Assembly: GCF_000019185.1 (NCBI RefSeq)
Contig: NC_010334.1
Span: forward strand, 3,224,001-3,288,000
Direction of reading: 5' to 3'
DNA from: Shewanella halifaxensis HAW-EB4
GTDB taxonomy: Bacteria > Pseudomonadota > Gammaproteobacteria > Enterobacterales > Shewanellaceae
DNA: 64,000 nt
The stretch's first letter is position 1; every line of letters begins with the position of its first letter. A program made the translations under genes and the position numbers. The notes beneath the pieces were generated by a model that was not told the origin of the DNA, searched no databases, and saw only the letters and a list, made by a program, of their open reading frames with translations. This document shows positions 45,949 through 53,896 of this stretch, piece by piece.

Positions 45949-46259
45949 ATCTTGCAGTTGCAGTGTTTTGCACTCTGGTTATGTTAACTAGTTCGCGATT
46001 CATTTAAGCAAGAAAACAAGCCGCATTGATGATTATCACTGCGGCTTTTTTTATTCAAACATTGTGGATCAAATACTTTGCTTATTGATTTAAAAATAGC
46101 GTCTATCGCTACTCCTCGCTGCAAAGTGCATTCTGTTAGCGATGCTAGCCACCTGAGTAACGAAAAGTAATTTATTCGCGGCATAAAGCGCATTAAAACG
46201 CTGACCGTTTCGAGAAATAGCGCTACAATATCCGCAATATTGTTTTTTTAAGGTTTATC
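45949..46259. other. Intergenic region after the helicase gene
   Basis: 311 bases holding the helicase terminator (46018-46054) and the DUF3010 promoter. No other gene seen. Confidence 0.4.
46018..46054 (+). terminator. Terminator of the helicase gene
   Basis: An 8-bp stem (AAGCCGCA/TGCGGCTT), 14-base loop, then a long T-run. Confidence 0.85.
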
Positions 46260-46703
46260 ATGAGAATTTGTGGCGTAGAGTTAAAAGGTGGCGAAGCCAT
46301 CATCAGTTTATTAAGTTATGAAGGCGAAACGTATAACGTGCCGGATTGCCGTCAAAAATCATTCGTGATTTCAAACTCAGAAAACACCGAAACTATGCGT
46401 GATTTTCACTTCGCTTTTGGTAAGTTGATTGAAGACTACAGAGTCGATGAAATCGCCATTATCGAACGTGAGCAGAAAGGTAAAGGCGCAGGCAGCGTAA
46501 CCAGCTTTAAATTAGAAGCCCTTATTCAAATCCTGCCTGTCAACGTGACGTTGGTATCACCTGTGGCTATCAAAGAGCAGTTAAAGCGTAATCCACCTCA
46601 GGTAGATTTCGAAGGTCTTGAGCTTAAGCGTTTCCAAAAGAGTGCATTCGAAGCCGCTTATGCATTCCATAATATGACGATTTACAAGACAGACGAAGAA
46701 TAA
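46260..46703 (+). CDS. DUF3010 family protein
   Basis: A 147-residue protein beginning MRICGVELKGGEAIISLLS, with IAIIEREQKGKGAGSVTSFKLEA in the middle, both typical of DUF3010. The fold resembles an RNase H-like/RuvC-like core by its early acidic residue in a beta strand (GVELKG), but activity is unknown. Monocistronic, with a following terminator. Confidence 0.88.
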   Translation: MRICGVELKGGEAIISLLSYEGETYNVPDCRQKSFVISNSENTETMRDFHFAFGKLIEDYRVDEIAIIEREQKGKGAGSVTSFKLEALIQILPVNVTLVSPVAIKEQLKRNPPQVDFEGLELKRFQKSAFEAAYAFHNMTIYKTDEE

Positions 46704-46726
46704 GTACTGTCACAGTAAATACTAAT

Positions 46727-46750
46727 GGGCGCACTCAGGGCGCCCTTTTT
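46727..46750 (+). terminator. Terminator of the DUF3010 gene
   Basis: A 6-bp GC stem (GGGCGC/GCGCCC), 7-base loop, followed by TTTTT. Confidence 0.88.
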
Positions 46751-46787
46751 ATATATCCTCTGTCTTGTCCTCGAATATAAGTAAAGC

Positions 46788-47294
46788 ATGCAAAAACTCA
46801 CTTACCTCGCGGGTTACTCAAGCGAAATCCAAGATCAAGTTCAACATTTATTAGACCAAGATCAACTCGGACAATTCCTGCTTAAACGTCACCCAGAGAT
46901 CCACTCTGTTCGCACTGATAAGGCCCTGTATGACTACACGATTGCGATTAAGAACCAATATCTGCGTAAGTCTCAGCCCTTATCGAAAGTGATCTTCGAT
47001 GACAAAATCTCCCTAAGCCATCAGGCGCTTGGATTGCATTCTTACGTCGCCCGTAAACAAGGGGCAAAGATAAAAGCTAAGAATGAAATTCGAATATCAT
47101 CACGGCTTAAAAAAGTACCCGAAGGACTGCTGAGGATGGTTGTGGTGCATGAGCTTGCTCATTTAAAAGAAAAAGAACATAACAAAGCCTTTTATCAACT
47201 TTGTTGCCACATGGACGGTGACTACCACCAATTGGAGTTTGAGCTAAGGTTGTTACTCACCTTAATCGATACAGAGCAAAATCCGTACACTTGA
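46788..47294 (+). CDS. YgjP-like metallopeptidase (DUF45)
   Basis: A 168-residue protein with the zinc-binding HELAHLKEKEHNKAFYQL (HExxH, about 117-134), plus a second H in the same stretch, the hallmark of the YgjP/WLM group. No signal peptide, so probably cytoplasmic. Substrate unknown. It lies between DUF3010 and an unrecognised basic protein. Confidence 0.9.
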   Translation: MQKLTYLAGYSSEIQDQVQHLLDQDQLGQFLLKRHPEIHSVRTDKALYDYTIAIKNQYLRKSQPLSKVIFDDKISLSHQALGLHSYVARKQGAKIKAKNEIRISSRLKKVPEGLLRMVVVHELAHLKEKEHNKAFYQLCCHMDGDYHQLEFELRLLLTLIDTEQNPYT

Positions 47295-47435
47295 TGGTAA
47301 ACAGCCACTTTGCCTAAAATGTCAAAACCAGTTAACGATAATGATTTTCATTTAAAGTCAATTCGATTACACTTTAGCCAATCAAGTGTTTAGACATTTT
47401 CTAATTGTTTGGCGGATCGTAATGAGTGGTGAGAG

Positions 47436-47837
47436 ATGAATGATGATTTAATCAAAAAGCAGCAGAAGTGTCGCCGAAAGCTGGCTAAATATCAGCAGAA
47501 AATCAGCCATTATTCGCAACTAAAAGACAGCGAAATATCCCTTAAAAAGCGCGCAGCCAAGCTGTGTAAATATCGCTTGAAAATCATCAAGCGTCAGCTA
47601 AAGCTTAAACGTATCGACGCGCAAATTATCCAATTCGCCGCTTACACTAACCTCACCCCAGCTAATGATGCAGCCGCTAATGCATCAATATTTACACCGC
47701 TAAGGACCCACCAGCAAACCATTGCTCAAGCTCACTTGTATCGCCCCCATAAGCGCCAGCCTTGTAAAAGTTGCCCAGCACTTCGCGGCAAAGCCTGCTT
47801 ATGCGCGATGAAAAGCGAACAGCGTAAACAAGCATAG
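47436..47837 (+). CDS. Unrecognised basic protein with C-terminal cysteine cluster
   Basis: A 133-residue protein. The N-terminal half (about 1-65) is a very basic predicted coiled coil (KKQQKCRRKLAKYQQKISHY, CKYRLKIIKRQLKLKRID). The C-terminal part contains PCKSCPALRGKACLCAMK, with four cysteines in a C-x2-C-x7-C-x-C pattern that could bind zinc or an iron-sulfur cluster. The high charge suggests nucleic acid binding. No family recognised. Confidence 0.7.
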   Translation: MNDDLIKKQQKCRRKLAKYQQKISHYSQLKDSEISLKKRAAKLCKYRLKIIKRQLKLKRIDAQIIQFAAYTNLTPANDAAANASIFTPLRTHQQTIAQAHLYRPHKRQPCKSCPALRGKACLCAMKSEQRKQA

Positions 47838-48549
47838 ATATGCCCCTTCGAATGAAGGATTTATACATTCTATTTTTGGCTTAGTGCTACCAATTAACCC
47901 GTTGGAACTTGTTGTTTAGTCGTTATTAATCACCTACAGCGGGTGCTGGACAGGATGTCCTAATATCGTGACCACATTCTCAATGATATTCCCTACATAA
48001 CAATGACATTTACCATCTCCCTATGGCCCAAGTGTGAAGGAACGGCCTTATGTGCAGACACTGCAGTGAGACGCTGCAGCTCTTTATGAAAGACGGGTCT
48101 GATATCTGATGTGAGCGGATTCATAAATGTCGCGGTGACATGGATGTCATAGAGCAGCCCTTTCATCGAAGTCCGTAGCGATATCTACACTGAATAATTG
48201 GTATCTTCATTTAGCCATTAAGGTTTGGTTTCTAACTTGGAAGAGCCCCAAAACAAGTTGACCAAAATGAAAGAATGGCTCTCAATAAACGACTTTTGTA
48301 ATACTATGATTAATAGAAAGGCAAAAGAAAGATCTGACGCCTTTACGTTTCAAAGGTTGTGTTCTTTTCGGTTGGGCACACTGTCTTATTTTGTTAGCAA
48401 GTTGCTGTGTAACTATTGAGTAGACGGCGTTGTTATAGCGGGAATATACTATACTTCTTGTTTTTATATTAGGAATACTTTGTGGACCCCAACTCTAGTC
48501 GATTGTGTAACCCCTTACTGGTTTTATGTTACCAAGGGAGGATACAGTA
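47838..48549. other. Long non-coding region with dispersed hairpin repeats
   Basis: 712 bases with no supported gene. It contains a GGACA-GGA-TGTCC hairpin (47948-47960), a copy of a 56-bp dispersed repeat (48104-48159) and, just before the next gene, a GGGAGG ribosome-binding site. It may mark the left edge of an acquired segment. Confidence 0.6.
48104..48159. repeat. 56-bp dispersed repeat, copy A
   Basis: About 48 of 56 positions match the copy at 59733-59788 without gaps. The core is the hairpin TGACA-TGGA-TGTCA (48136-48149). Confidence 0.8.
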
Positions 48550-49926
48550 ATGATTGAGCTCCTTCTTACTCTTCTGTTTGGCATTCTATTTATCTTGGTA
48601 ATTATTGCCGCAAACGGCTATTTCGTTGCCCAAGAATTTGCCTATATGGCAGTGGATAGAGCTAGGCTCGCAACCTTGGCTGCCACTGGTGATGAAGCCG
48701 CAAAGCGCGCTCTGGCAATTACAAAACGTACCAGTTTTATGTTATCAGGTGCACAGCTTGGCATCACAGTGACAGGTCTGGTGTTAGGCTTTGTCGCAGA
48801 ACCTCTCGTCGGCCAATCTATAGGGGTGATATTACAAAGCGTTGGATTATCACTTGAGACTGGTATCGCTATCGGTACTGTTAGCACCTTAGCCGTCGCC
48901 ATGGTTGTTCAAATGATTTTGGGTGAGCTGTACCCTAAAAACCTTGCGATTGCGAACGCAGAGCCAATGTCTCGTATGATGTCTCGCTCGACTCTGATTT
49001 ACATGTCTGTGTTTGGCTGGATCATCAGTTTCTTCGATAAATCCGCGAACCTCCTTCTCCGTGCTGTTCGCATAGAGCCTGTGCATGATCTCGACGTTAG
49101 TGCCTCGGAAGGGGATTTACACCACATCATCGCCAACTCGCGCGATAGCGGTGACTTGCCTGTAGAACTGTCACTGATGATGGATCGCATCCTTGATTTT
49201 CCAGAACGCGACGTAGAACACGCCATGGTGCCCCGTTCGCAAGTGGATTGGGTAGAACCAGAAACCACATTAACGGAACTCTTGTCGTTGATGGCACAAG
49301 CACACACTCGCTACCCAGTCATCAATGATGATGACGCGCCTGTCGGTGTTGTCCATCTTTCAGATGTGCTTGCGCGAATAGATGCGGGCTATGCTGATGG
49401 CACTGTCTCTTCTGTGATGCGTCCTGCCACCGTGCTACCAACGCTGATGCGACTGCCTGACGCGCTTGATCAGCTTGTTACTTCGACCAATCAGATCGCC
49501 TGTGTTATCGACGAATACGGTGGTTTTGCCGGTGTGTTGACGATTGAAGATTTGGCGATGGAGATTGTGGGCGAAATCACCGACGAGCATGATGCGGATA
49601 GCGGTGATGCTGTTGTTTCTGAGAGCGGCAATGTCTGGTTGATGGAAGGTGACGTTCATATCGATGAAGTTGAGCGCGCGATTGGTTATGACCTGCCGCG
49701 TGGCGATGTGGAAACCATTGCGGGTATGCTGATTTCCGCACGAGGCGCACTTCCATCGGAGGGAGATACCGTCATTATTGATCTTCCAATTGATCCTTCA
49801 GAGCTCGCGTCAGGTGAGCCTGTATTGCGACATCTTGAGGTTGATGTGTTGCGTATCGAGCGACATGTGCCAACAGAAGTGCGTGTAAAACTGGTAGAGA
49901 AGCCAATCGTGGAGGGTGAAGCATGA
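48550..49926 (+). CDS. CNNM/CBS/CorC_HlyC membrane protein (hemolysin-family), first of pair
   Basis: A 458-residue membrane protein from the ATG at 48550, ten bases after GGGAGG; the longer frame adds eight residues. An N-terminal CNNM transmembrane domain (about 1-190; GAQLGITVTGLVLGFVAEPL, QMILGELYPKNLAIA), two CBS domains (around 215-345, ending DEYGGFAGVLTIEDL) and a C-terminal CorC_HlyC domain (about 365-450). Such proteins are linked to magnesium/cobalt efflux or metal tolerance. It overlaps the next, shorter paralogue by four bases. This two-gene layout is familiar from actinobacteria, suggesting transfer. Confidence 0.92.
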   Translation: MIELLLTLLFGILFILVIIAANGYFVAQEFAYMAVDRARLATLAATGDEAAKRALAITKRTSFMLSGAQLGITVTGLVLGFVAEPLVGQSIGVILQSVGLSLETGIAIGTVSTLAVAMVVQMILGELYPKNLAIANAEPMSRMMSRSTLIYMSVFGWIISFFDKSANLLLRAVRIEPVHDLDVSASEGDLHHIIANSRDSGDLPVELSLMMDRILDFPERDVEHAMVPRSQVDWVEPETTLTELLSLMAQAHTRYPVINDDDAPVGVVHLSDVLARIDAGYADGTVSSVMRPATVLPTLMRLPDALDQLVTSTNQIACVIDEYGGFAGVLTIEDLAMEIVGEITDEHDADSGDAVVSESGNVWLMEGDVHIDEVERAIGYDLPRGDVETIAGMLISARGALPSEGDTVIIDLPIDPSELASGEPVLRHLEVDVLRIERHVPTEVRVKLVEKPIVEGEA

Positions 49927-50939
49927 CCGATCCGTTAATTGTCACCCTAGTGACAACGGCCTTAATTGTCTTGAGTGGCTTTTTCGTCATCATCGAGTTT
50001 GCTTTGATGGGCGCTCGTCGCCACCGTCTTGAAGAAATAGCAGTTGAGAGCGCTTCTGCGCGAGCTGCGCTGCGCGGTATGAATGATCTGACGCTGATGT
50101 TGGCCGGTGCCCAGCTTGGTATTACCTTCTGTACCTTCGCACTAGGTGCGGTGACGAAACCTGCTGTTGATCTGTGGGTTGGCCCGGTTTTTATTGCTAT
50201 GGGCTTGCCTGATTGGGCAGCCGATGGGGCAGCCTTCGGTTTTGCGCTGTTCGTGGTGACATTTTTGCACTTGGTTGTTGGTGAAATGGCGCCCAAATCC
50301 TGGTCCATTGCGCATCCAGAGAAGTCGGCACTTGCTATCGGTATCGTTGCCAGAGCTTACGTTTGGCCATTGCGTCCGCTGCTAAATTGGATCAACAGTA
50401 TTGCTAACCGCTTGGTGAAAGCCTCTGGTGTTGACCCCGTGGAAAGCGCTGCTGTCGGTGGACAGGATATAGACACCATTCGTCAGTTGGTTGAGCATTC
50501 TGGCAATGTCGGCACACTGAAACCGAATATTCAAAAGCAGCTCACTGGTCTTATTGACCTGAGTTCAATCCCTGTCGACACCTTATTGACTGAAGGTCAG
50601 GTAATGGCTCATGTCGACGAGAATGCGACTGTAGCCGATGTGCGTGCCGCTGCGATGGAGTCAGGGCATTTACGTATTCTTGTATTTGGAAAAAGTGGTC
50701 TCAAACCACTGGTGGTTCATGTGCGTGATACGTTACTGGAACCGACTGATAGACCGGCGAGAGAAGTCGCACGCAATGCATTTGTGCTGGATTCGAAAAC
50801 GCCGGTCTATGAAGCACTGGCTCGTATGCGTGAAGCCAGCGTTCAGTTAGCGGTAGTGAGTAATAATGGAAAAATGGTGGGCGTAGTAACCCTCGCCGAT
50901 ATTTTAAAACGTGTTCTCCCTACGACAGCTGCAAACTGA
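49923..50939 (+). CDS. CNNM/CBS membrane protein (hemolysin-family), second of pair
   Basis: A 338-residue partner with a CNNM domain (FFVIIEFALMGARRHRLEE, GAQLGITFCTFALGA, VVGEMAPKSWSIAHPEKSA) and CBS repeats (about 205-335) but no CorC_HlyC domain, so it is shorter than its neighbour. The ATGA overlap with the preceding gene implies coupled translation and a possible heteromeric complex. A strong terminator follows. Confidence 0.92.
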   Translation: MTDPLIVTLVTTALIVLSGFFVIIEFALMGARRHRLEEIAVESASARAALRGMNDLTLMLAGAQLGITFCTFALGAVTKPAVDLWVGPVFIAMGLPDWAADGAAFGFALFVVTFLHLVVGEMAPKSWSIAHPEKSALAIGIVARAYVWPLRPLLNWINSIANRLVKASGVDPVESAAVGGQDIDTIRQLVEHSGNVGTLKPNIQKQLTGLIDLSSIPVDTLLTEGQVMAHVDENATVADVRAAAMESGHLRILVFGKSGLKPLVVHVRDTLLEPTDRPAREVARNAFVLDSKTPVYEALARMREASVQLAVVSNNGKMVGVVTLADILKRVLPTTAAN

Positions 50940-50990
50940 TAGGTTTCGCTATCATCATTACACCTGCTTCTACGTTGGTGCTTAAAACAC

Positions 50991-51018
50991 AAAAACGCCA
51001 CCAACCGGTGGCGTTTTT
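50991..51018 (+). terminator. Terminator of the CNNM pair
   Basis: A 12-bp perfect stem (AAAAACGCCACC/GGTGGCGTTTTT) with a 4-base loop. Confidence 0.95.
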
Positions 51019-51185
51019 GCTCCTACCCATTTATCAAAGTTTAAACAATGTCGCGCTATACGGGCTAAAAAAAGAAAAGATAGTAAGAAAAGATAGGACA
51101 ATCATATCTTTTGTGACTTAGCCTCTCGCCCTTTATCTAAAGTAAACCGCAAGGTTTATGATGCAAGCAGCGTTCAAAAACTCTC

Positions 51186-51246
51186 GACTTAATATGTCGC
51201 AATGCCACCGACATAATATGTCGCAACGCTATTGACATAATATGTC
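51186..51246. promoter_or_regulatory. Three 13-bp palindromes at exact 24-bp spacing
   Basis: GACTTAATATGTC (51186-51198), GACATAATATGTC (51210-51222) and GACATAATATGTC (51234-51246), each a near-perfect inverted repeat GACATA-A-TATGTC and each spaced 24 bp from the next. Flanking CGCAAYGC is partly conserved between units. They end 47 bases before the YidC-like gene and look like a regulator-binding array. Confidence 0.8.
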
Positions 51247-51293
51247 TTAAGTCCGTAGTATAAAATACCGTCAGCTAGGGATAGAGAGATATC

Positions 51294-51953
51294 ATGGAAC
51301 TTTGGACAAATTTTACCGACTTGCTAATACAGACTATTGGTTTTCTAACAACGGAGGTAGGTGTAAGCCAAGGTGTTGCAATCATTCTGCTTACGCTTGT
51401 AGTGCGTTTACTATTCAGCCCTATCAGTTGTTCTGCAATGATTAATAGCTATAAAAATAAAAAGACGATGGCAGCAATAAAACCTGAGTTAGATAAGCTA
51501 AAGTCAGTTTATAAAGACAAGCCAAACGAAATGGCTAAACAAACAATGGCGCTGTATCGAAAGCACGATATAAAATTTATTAGCAAAACCCTTGTCGCTA
51601 ATGTTTCCAGCCAAGCAATATTCGGATTTGGGATGTTTCAGGTACTTCAAAAGGCTATTTTTAGCAGTAAATTCGCATGGATTTCTAATATCGCTAAGCC
51701 AGATATCGCATTAGCAATGCTTGTAGGAGCATTAACCTATTTATCTATGCTTATGATGCCTGACAGTGCAGAACAAGCGAATGCTTTGTTTCTGCTTATC
51801 CCGGCAATGGTCAGTGTTGCTGTTTTGGTTACAGCCCCTTCAGCCTTGAGTTTATACTGGGCTACTTCGAGTGCCTTTGGCGCTCTTCAATCCTTGGTTG
51901 TGAACAAGTATTGTGAAAAACAGCAAAGCAATTTGACTCAGCCTCAAGCTTAA
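51294..51953 (+). CDS. Short YidC/Oxa1-family membrane insertase paralogue
   Basis: A 219-residue protein with the YidC/Oxa1 core: a helix pair with conserved VRLLFSPISCSAMINSYKNKK-like segment (split here near residues 37-57), the cytoplasmic loop LKSVYKDKPNEMAKQTMALYRKH (about 69-91), and later membrane helices ending LYWATSSAFGALQSLVV. The large periplasmic domain of gammaproteobacterial YidC is absent, and the start ATG follows AGAGAG. A full-length housekeeping yidC normally sits by rnpA, so this is a second copy. The three-palindrome array upstream suggests it is regulated. Confidence 0.9.
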   Translation: MELWTNFTDLLIQTIGFLTTEVGVSQGVAIILLTLVVRLLFSPISCSAMINSYKNKKTMAAIKPELDKLKSVYKDKPNEMAKQTMALYRKHDIKFISKTLVANVSSQAIFGFGMFQVLQKAIFSSKFAWISNIAKPDIALAMLVGALTYLSMLMMPDSAEQANALFLLIPAMVSVAVLVTAPSALSLYWATSSAFGALQSLVVNKYCEKQQSNLTQPQA

Positions 51954-51971
51954 ATGACTACTAAGTAATGA

Positions 51972-52142
51972 CTACGATATAAATTGGGCTCTAAGCGCTA
52001 CGAAAAACAGAAAGGTTAAGATAGCAGCCTTTCTTCGTGATCTCGGTGTCCCAATAACATCCGTGTTTAACGGCCAGTTCGCAATCCCTAGCTCTCGCTT
52101 ATTAGCACATGGCTTCGCCATATTCGTCGTGGTGAATCCCAT
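51972..52142 (-). CDS. Doubtful 56-residue reading frame, possibly from a repeated sequence
   Basis: The minus strand encodes a 56-residue frame including NKRELGIANWPLNTDVIG and TPRSRRKAAILTFLFF. Such peptide sequences feel familiar from annotated hypothetical proteins in Shewanella and may come from a repeated element rather than a real gene; I cannot check this. No ribosome-binding site is evident. Confidence 0.25.
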   Translation of the reverse strand: MGFTTTNMAKPCANKRELGIANWPLNTDVIGTPRSRRKAAILTFLFFVALRAQFIS

Positions 52143-52280
52143 TTGTCAAAATTTGAGCTCAATACCAGTAAAGCCTGCGACTATGATAGCGCTATCCAAC
52201 CTATGGTTTTCTGCCTTAGTCTATACCGTCTTTTCGCCCCTAGGATCTAGAACCTGCTTTTCCTAGTACCTTCTTATCAT

Positions 52281-52316
52281 AAGTATAAAAGCCATCCTAA
52301 GATGGCTTTTATACTT
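52281..52316. terminator. Bidirectional terminator, YidC-like gene/M23 peptidase
   Basis: A 16-bp perfect stem (52281-52296 with 52301-52316), 4-base loop, A-rich left and T-rich right. It serves both convergent genes. A 14-bp tandem duplication (TTTTAGAAACTCAC/TTTTAGAAACTTAC) follows at 52321-52348. Confidence 0.93.
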
Positions 52317-52379
52317 TCAGTTTTAGAAACTCACTTTTAGAAACTTACTCTGATGAGTTTAACCTGATACCAATTGCGC

Positions 52380-53636
52380 TTAAGCTATGCCCATCATCAT
52401 CTTTCTTACCTTAACAATCTGGCTAAACTCGCTCATCTCTTTAGAAGAGAGCTTACTCGCCATCGGTATTTTGGCTTTCATGGCATCAACTGGGCGACCA
52501 TTGATATGAAATTCATAATGCAGATGTGGGCCAGTCACTCGACCTGTATTGCCCGACAGCGCAATCACTTGACCACGAGAGACACGCTGCCCCTTATGCA
52601 CGAGTGCTTTCGACAAGTGCAAATAACGAGTGCGATACTTGTTACCGTGGTCAATTACGATGTACTTACCTGCAAATCGATGATCGGTAACCAAAGACAC
52701 GATACCATCACCAGGTGCGACAATTTTAGTGCCAATAGGAATAGCAAAGTCAGTCCCGTTGTGAGGCGAATTTCGTCCAGTTACAGGATGATGGCGATTA
52801 GGATTGAATCGAGAGCTAATTCGGTAATTTTTAGCCAGTGGAATGCGCTGAAATGCGCGCGCTAAGCTCTGCCCTTTCTCATCATAAAAGTTACCGTCAG
52901 TATGCTGATAAGCATTAATACTGCTAGAACCTCTATCGATGGTCACGCCCAGCACATGGCTATTACCCGTGGCTTCGCCATCGATAAACTGATCGTTCAT
53001 CAATACCGAAAATTTGTCACCCGCGCGAAGATCGCGGGCAAAGTTGAGTTTCTCTTTCAGTAACGACTCAACACGCTGGATCTCTGCGGCATTGAGTCCC
53101 ATCTTTTTGGCTGAAACATAAAAAGAGCCATGGATCTGACCAGAGATGGCGCGATCGCGCCAAATACCTTCGATGTTAATTTCGTCAACGTTAAATGAAC
53201 CATCATCGAAACGCGTAAAAATCACCTGTCTCGCGGCATTAAAATAGAGACTGAGTTTTTGCAGCTCACCAGCATCATTTAACCAAAACTGGATTTTATT
53301 GCCAGGCTTTAAGGTATCTAACGCCAACACATTTAAGTCAGCTTCTAATACACGGTACATGGTTTGTTGATCCACGCCGCCCTGCTCAAACAAACCACTT
53401 AAGGTATCGCCTTTGACTATCTCTTTTTGAAACGCCGGCGCAGGCTCTAACAATTGACTGCGGGGAAGAGTCACGCTTTGAGAAAGAATAGACTCAATAT
53501 CGAGCTGAACCGGGATCCGCTGTGGCATTAGCTCATGCTGGCTTGGCATTAACATGACAGCGCCAATAACCAACACCGAACCTAAAAGGACTTTTCGATG
53601 TAAAGAAGATAGCCCCGCGAAACGGTTTTTAGACAT
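52380..53636 (-). CDS. M23 family murein endopeptidase (MepM-like)
   Basis: A 418-residue envelope protein from the ATG at 53636; a TTG frame to 53678 is possible. N-terminal membrane anchor (VLLGSVLVIGAVMLM, about 15-29), an OapA/LysM-like domain (VKGDTLSGLFEQGGVDQQT, about 74-92) and a C-terminal lysostaphin-type peptidase with zinc ligands HNGTDF (H and D), and HLHYEF (HxH). It cleaves peptidoglycan cross-links for cell growth. All catalytic ligands are present. Confidence 0.92.
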   Translation of the reverse strand: MSKNRFAGLSSLHRKVLLGSVLVIGAVMLMPSQHELMPQRIPVQLDIESILSQSVTLPRSQLLEPAPAFQKEIVKGDTLSGLFEQGGVDQQTMYRVLEADLNVLALDTLKPGNKIQFWLNDAGELQKLSLYFNAARQVIFTRFDDGSFNVDEINIEGIWRDRAISGQIHGSFYVSAKKMGLNAAEIQRVESLLKEKLNFARDLRAGDKFSVLMNDQFIDGEATGNSHVLGVTIDRGSSSINAYQHTDGNFYDEKGQSLARAFQRIPLAKNYRISSRFNPNRHHPVTGRNSPHNGTDFAIPIGTKIVAPGDGIVSLVTDHRFAGKYIVIDHGNKYRTRYLHLSKALVHKGQRVSRGQVIALSGNTGRVTGPHLHYEFHINGRPVDAMKAKIPMASKLSSKEMSEFSQIVKVRKMMMGIA

Positions 53637-53829
53637 ATTTGAAAAAGAAAATTTACGTGCGCGCAACCTGTGCCTCAACTTTCATTATTATGATTATCTA
53701 TTTGACCAAAAAACCCCTTCAATACGAGGTTTGACGCCAAGTTATATCAAAAATAATTCAATTTACAAACTGTTCTATCGCACAAATTACTGATGTAACC
53801 AATATAAATATAAGACCATAAAAGGCTCC

Positions 53830-53868
53830 CCTGTTGAAGTCGAGTGATAAATAATCAACTTCAACAGG
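53830..53868 (-). terminator. Hairpin downstream of sbcC
   Basis: An 11-bp perfect stem (CCTGTTGAAGT/ACTTCAACAGG) with a 17-base loop, 29 bases beyond the sbcC stop; probable terminator or mRNA end. Confidence 0.6.
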
Positions 53869-53896
53869 ATAAAACCTGTCTAACACGAACATGACT

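Noticed and set aside
48225..48419. 64-residue frame before the CNNM genes
   Set aside because: TTG start, no ribosome-binding site, no recognisable features, in a repeat-containing spacer.
52063..52266. 67-residue plus-strand frame after the YidC-like gene
   Set aside because: No ribosome-binding site and it overlaps an opposite frame that looks more protein-like; both are probably non-coding.
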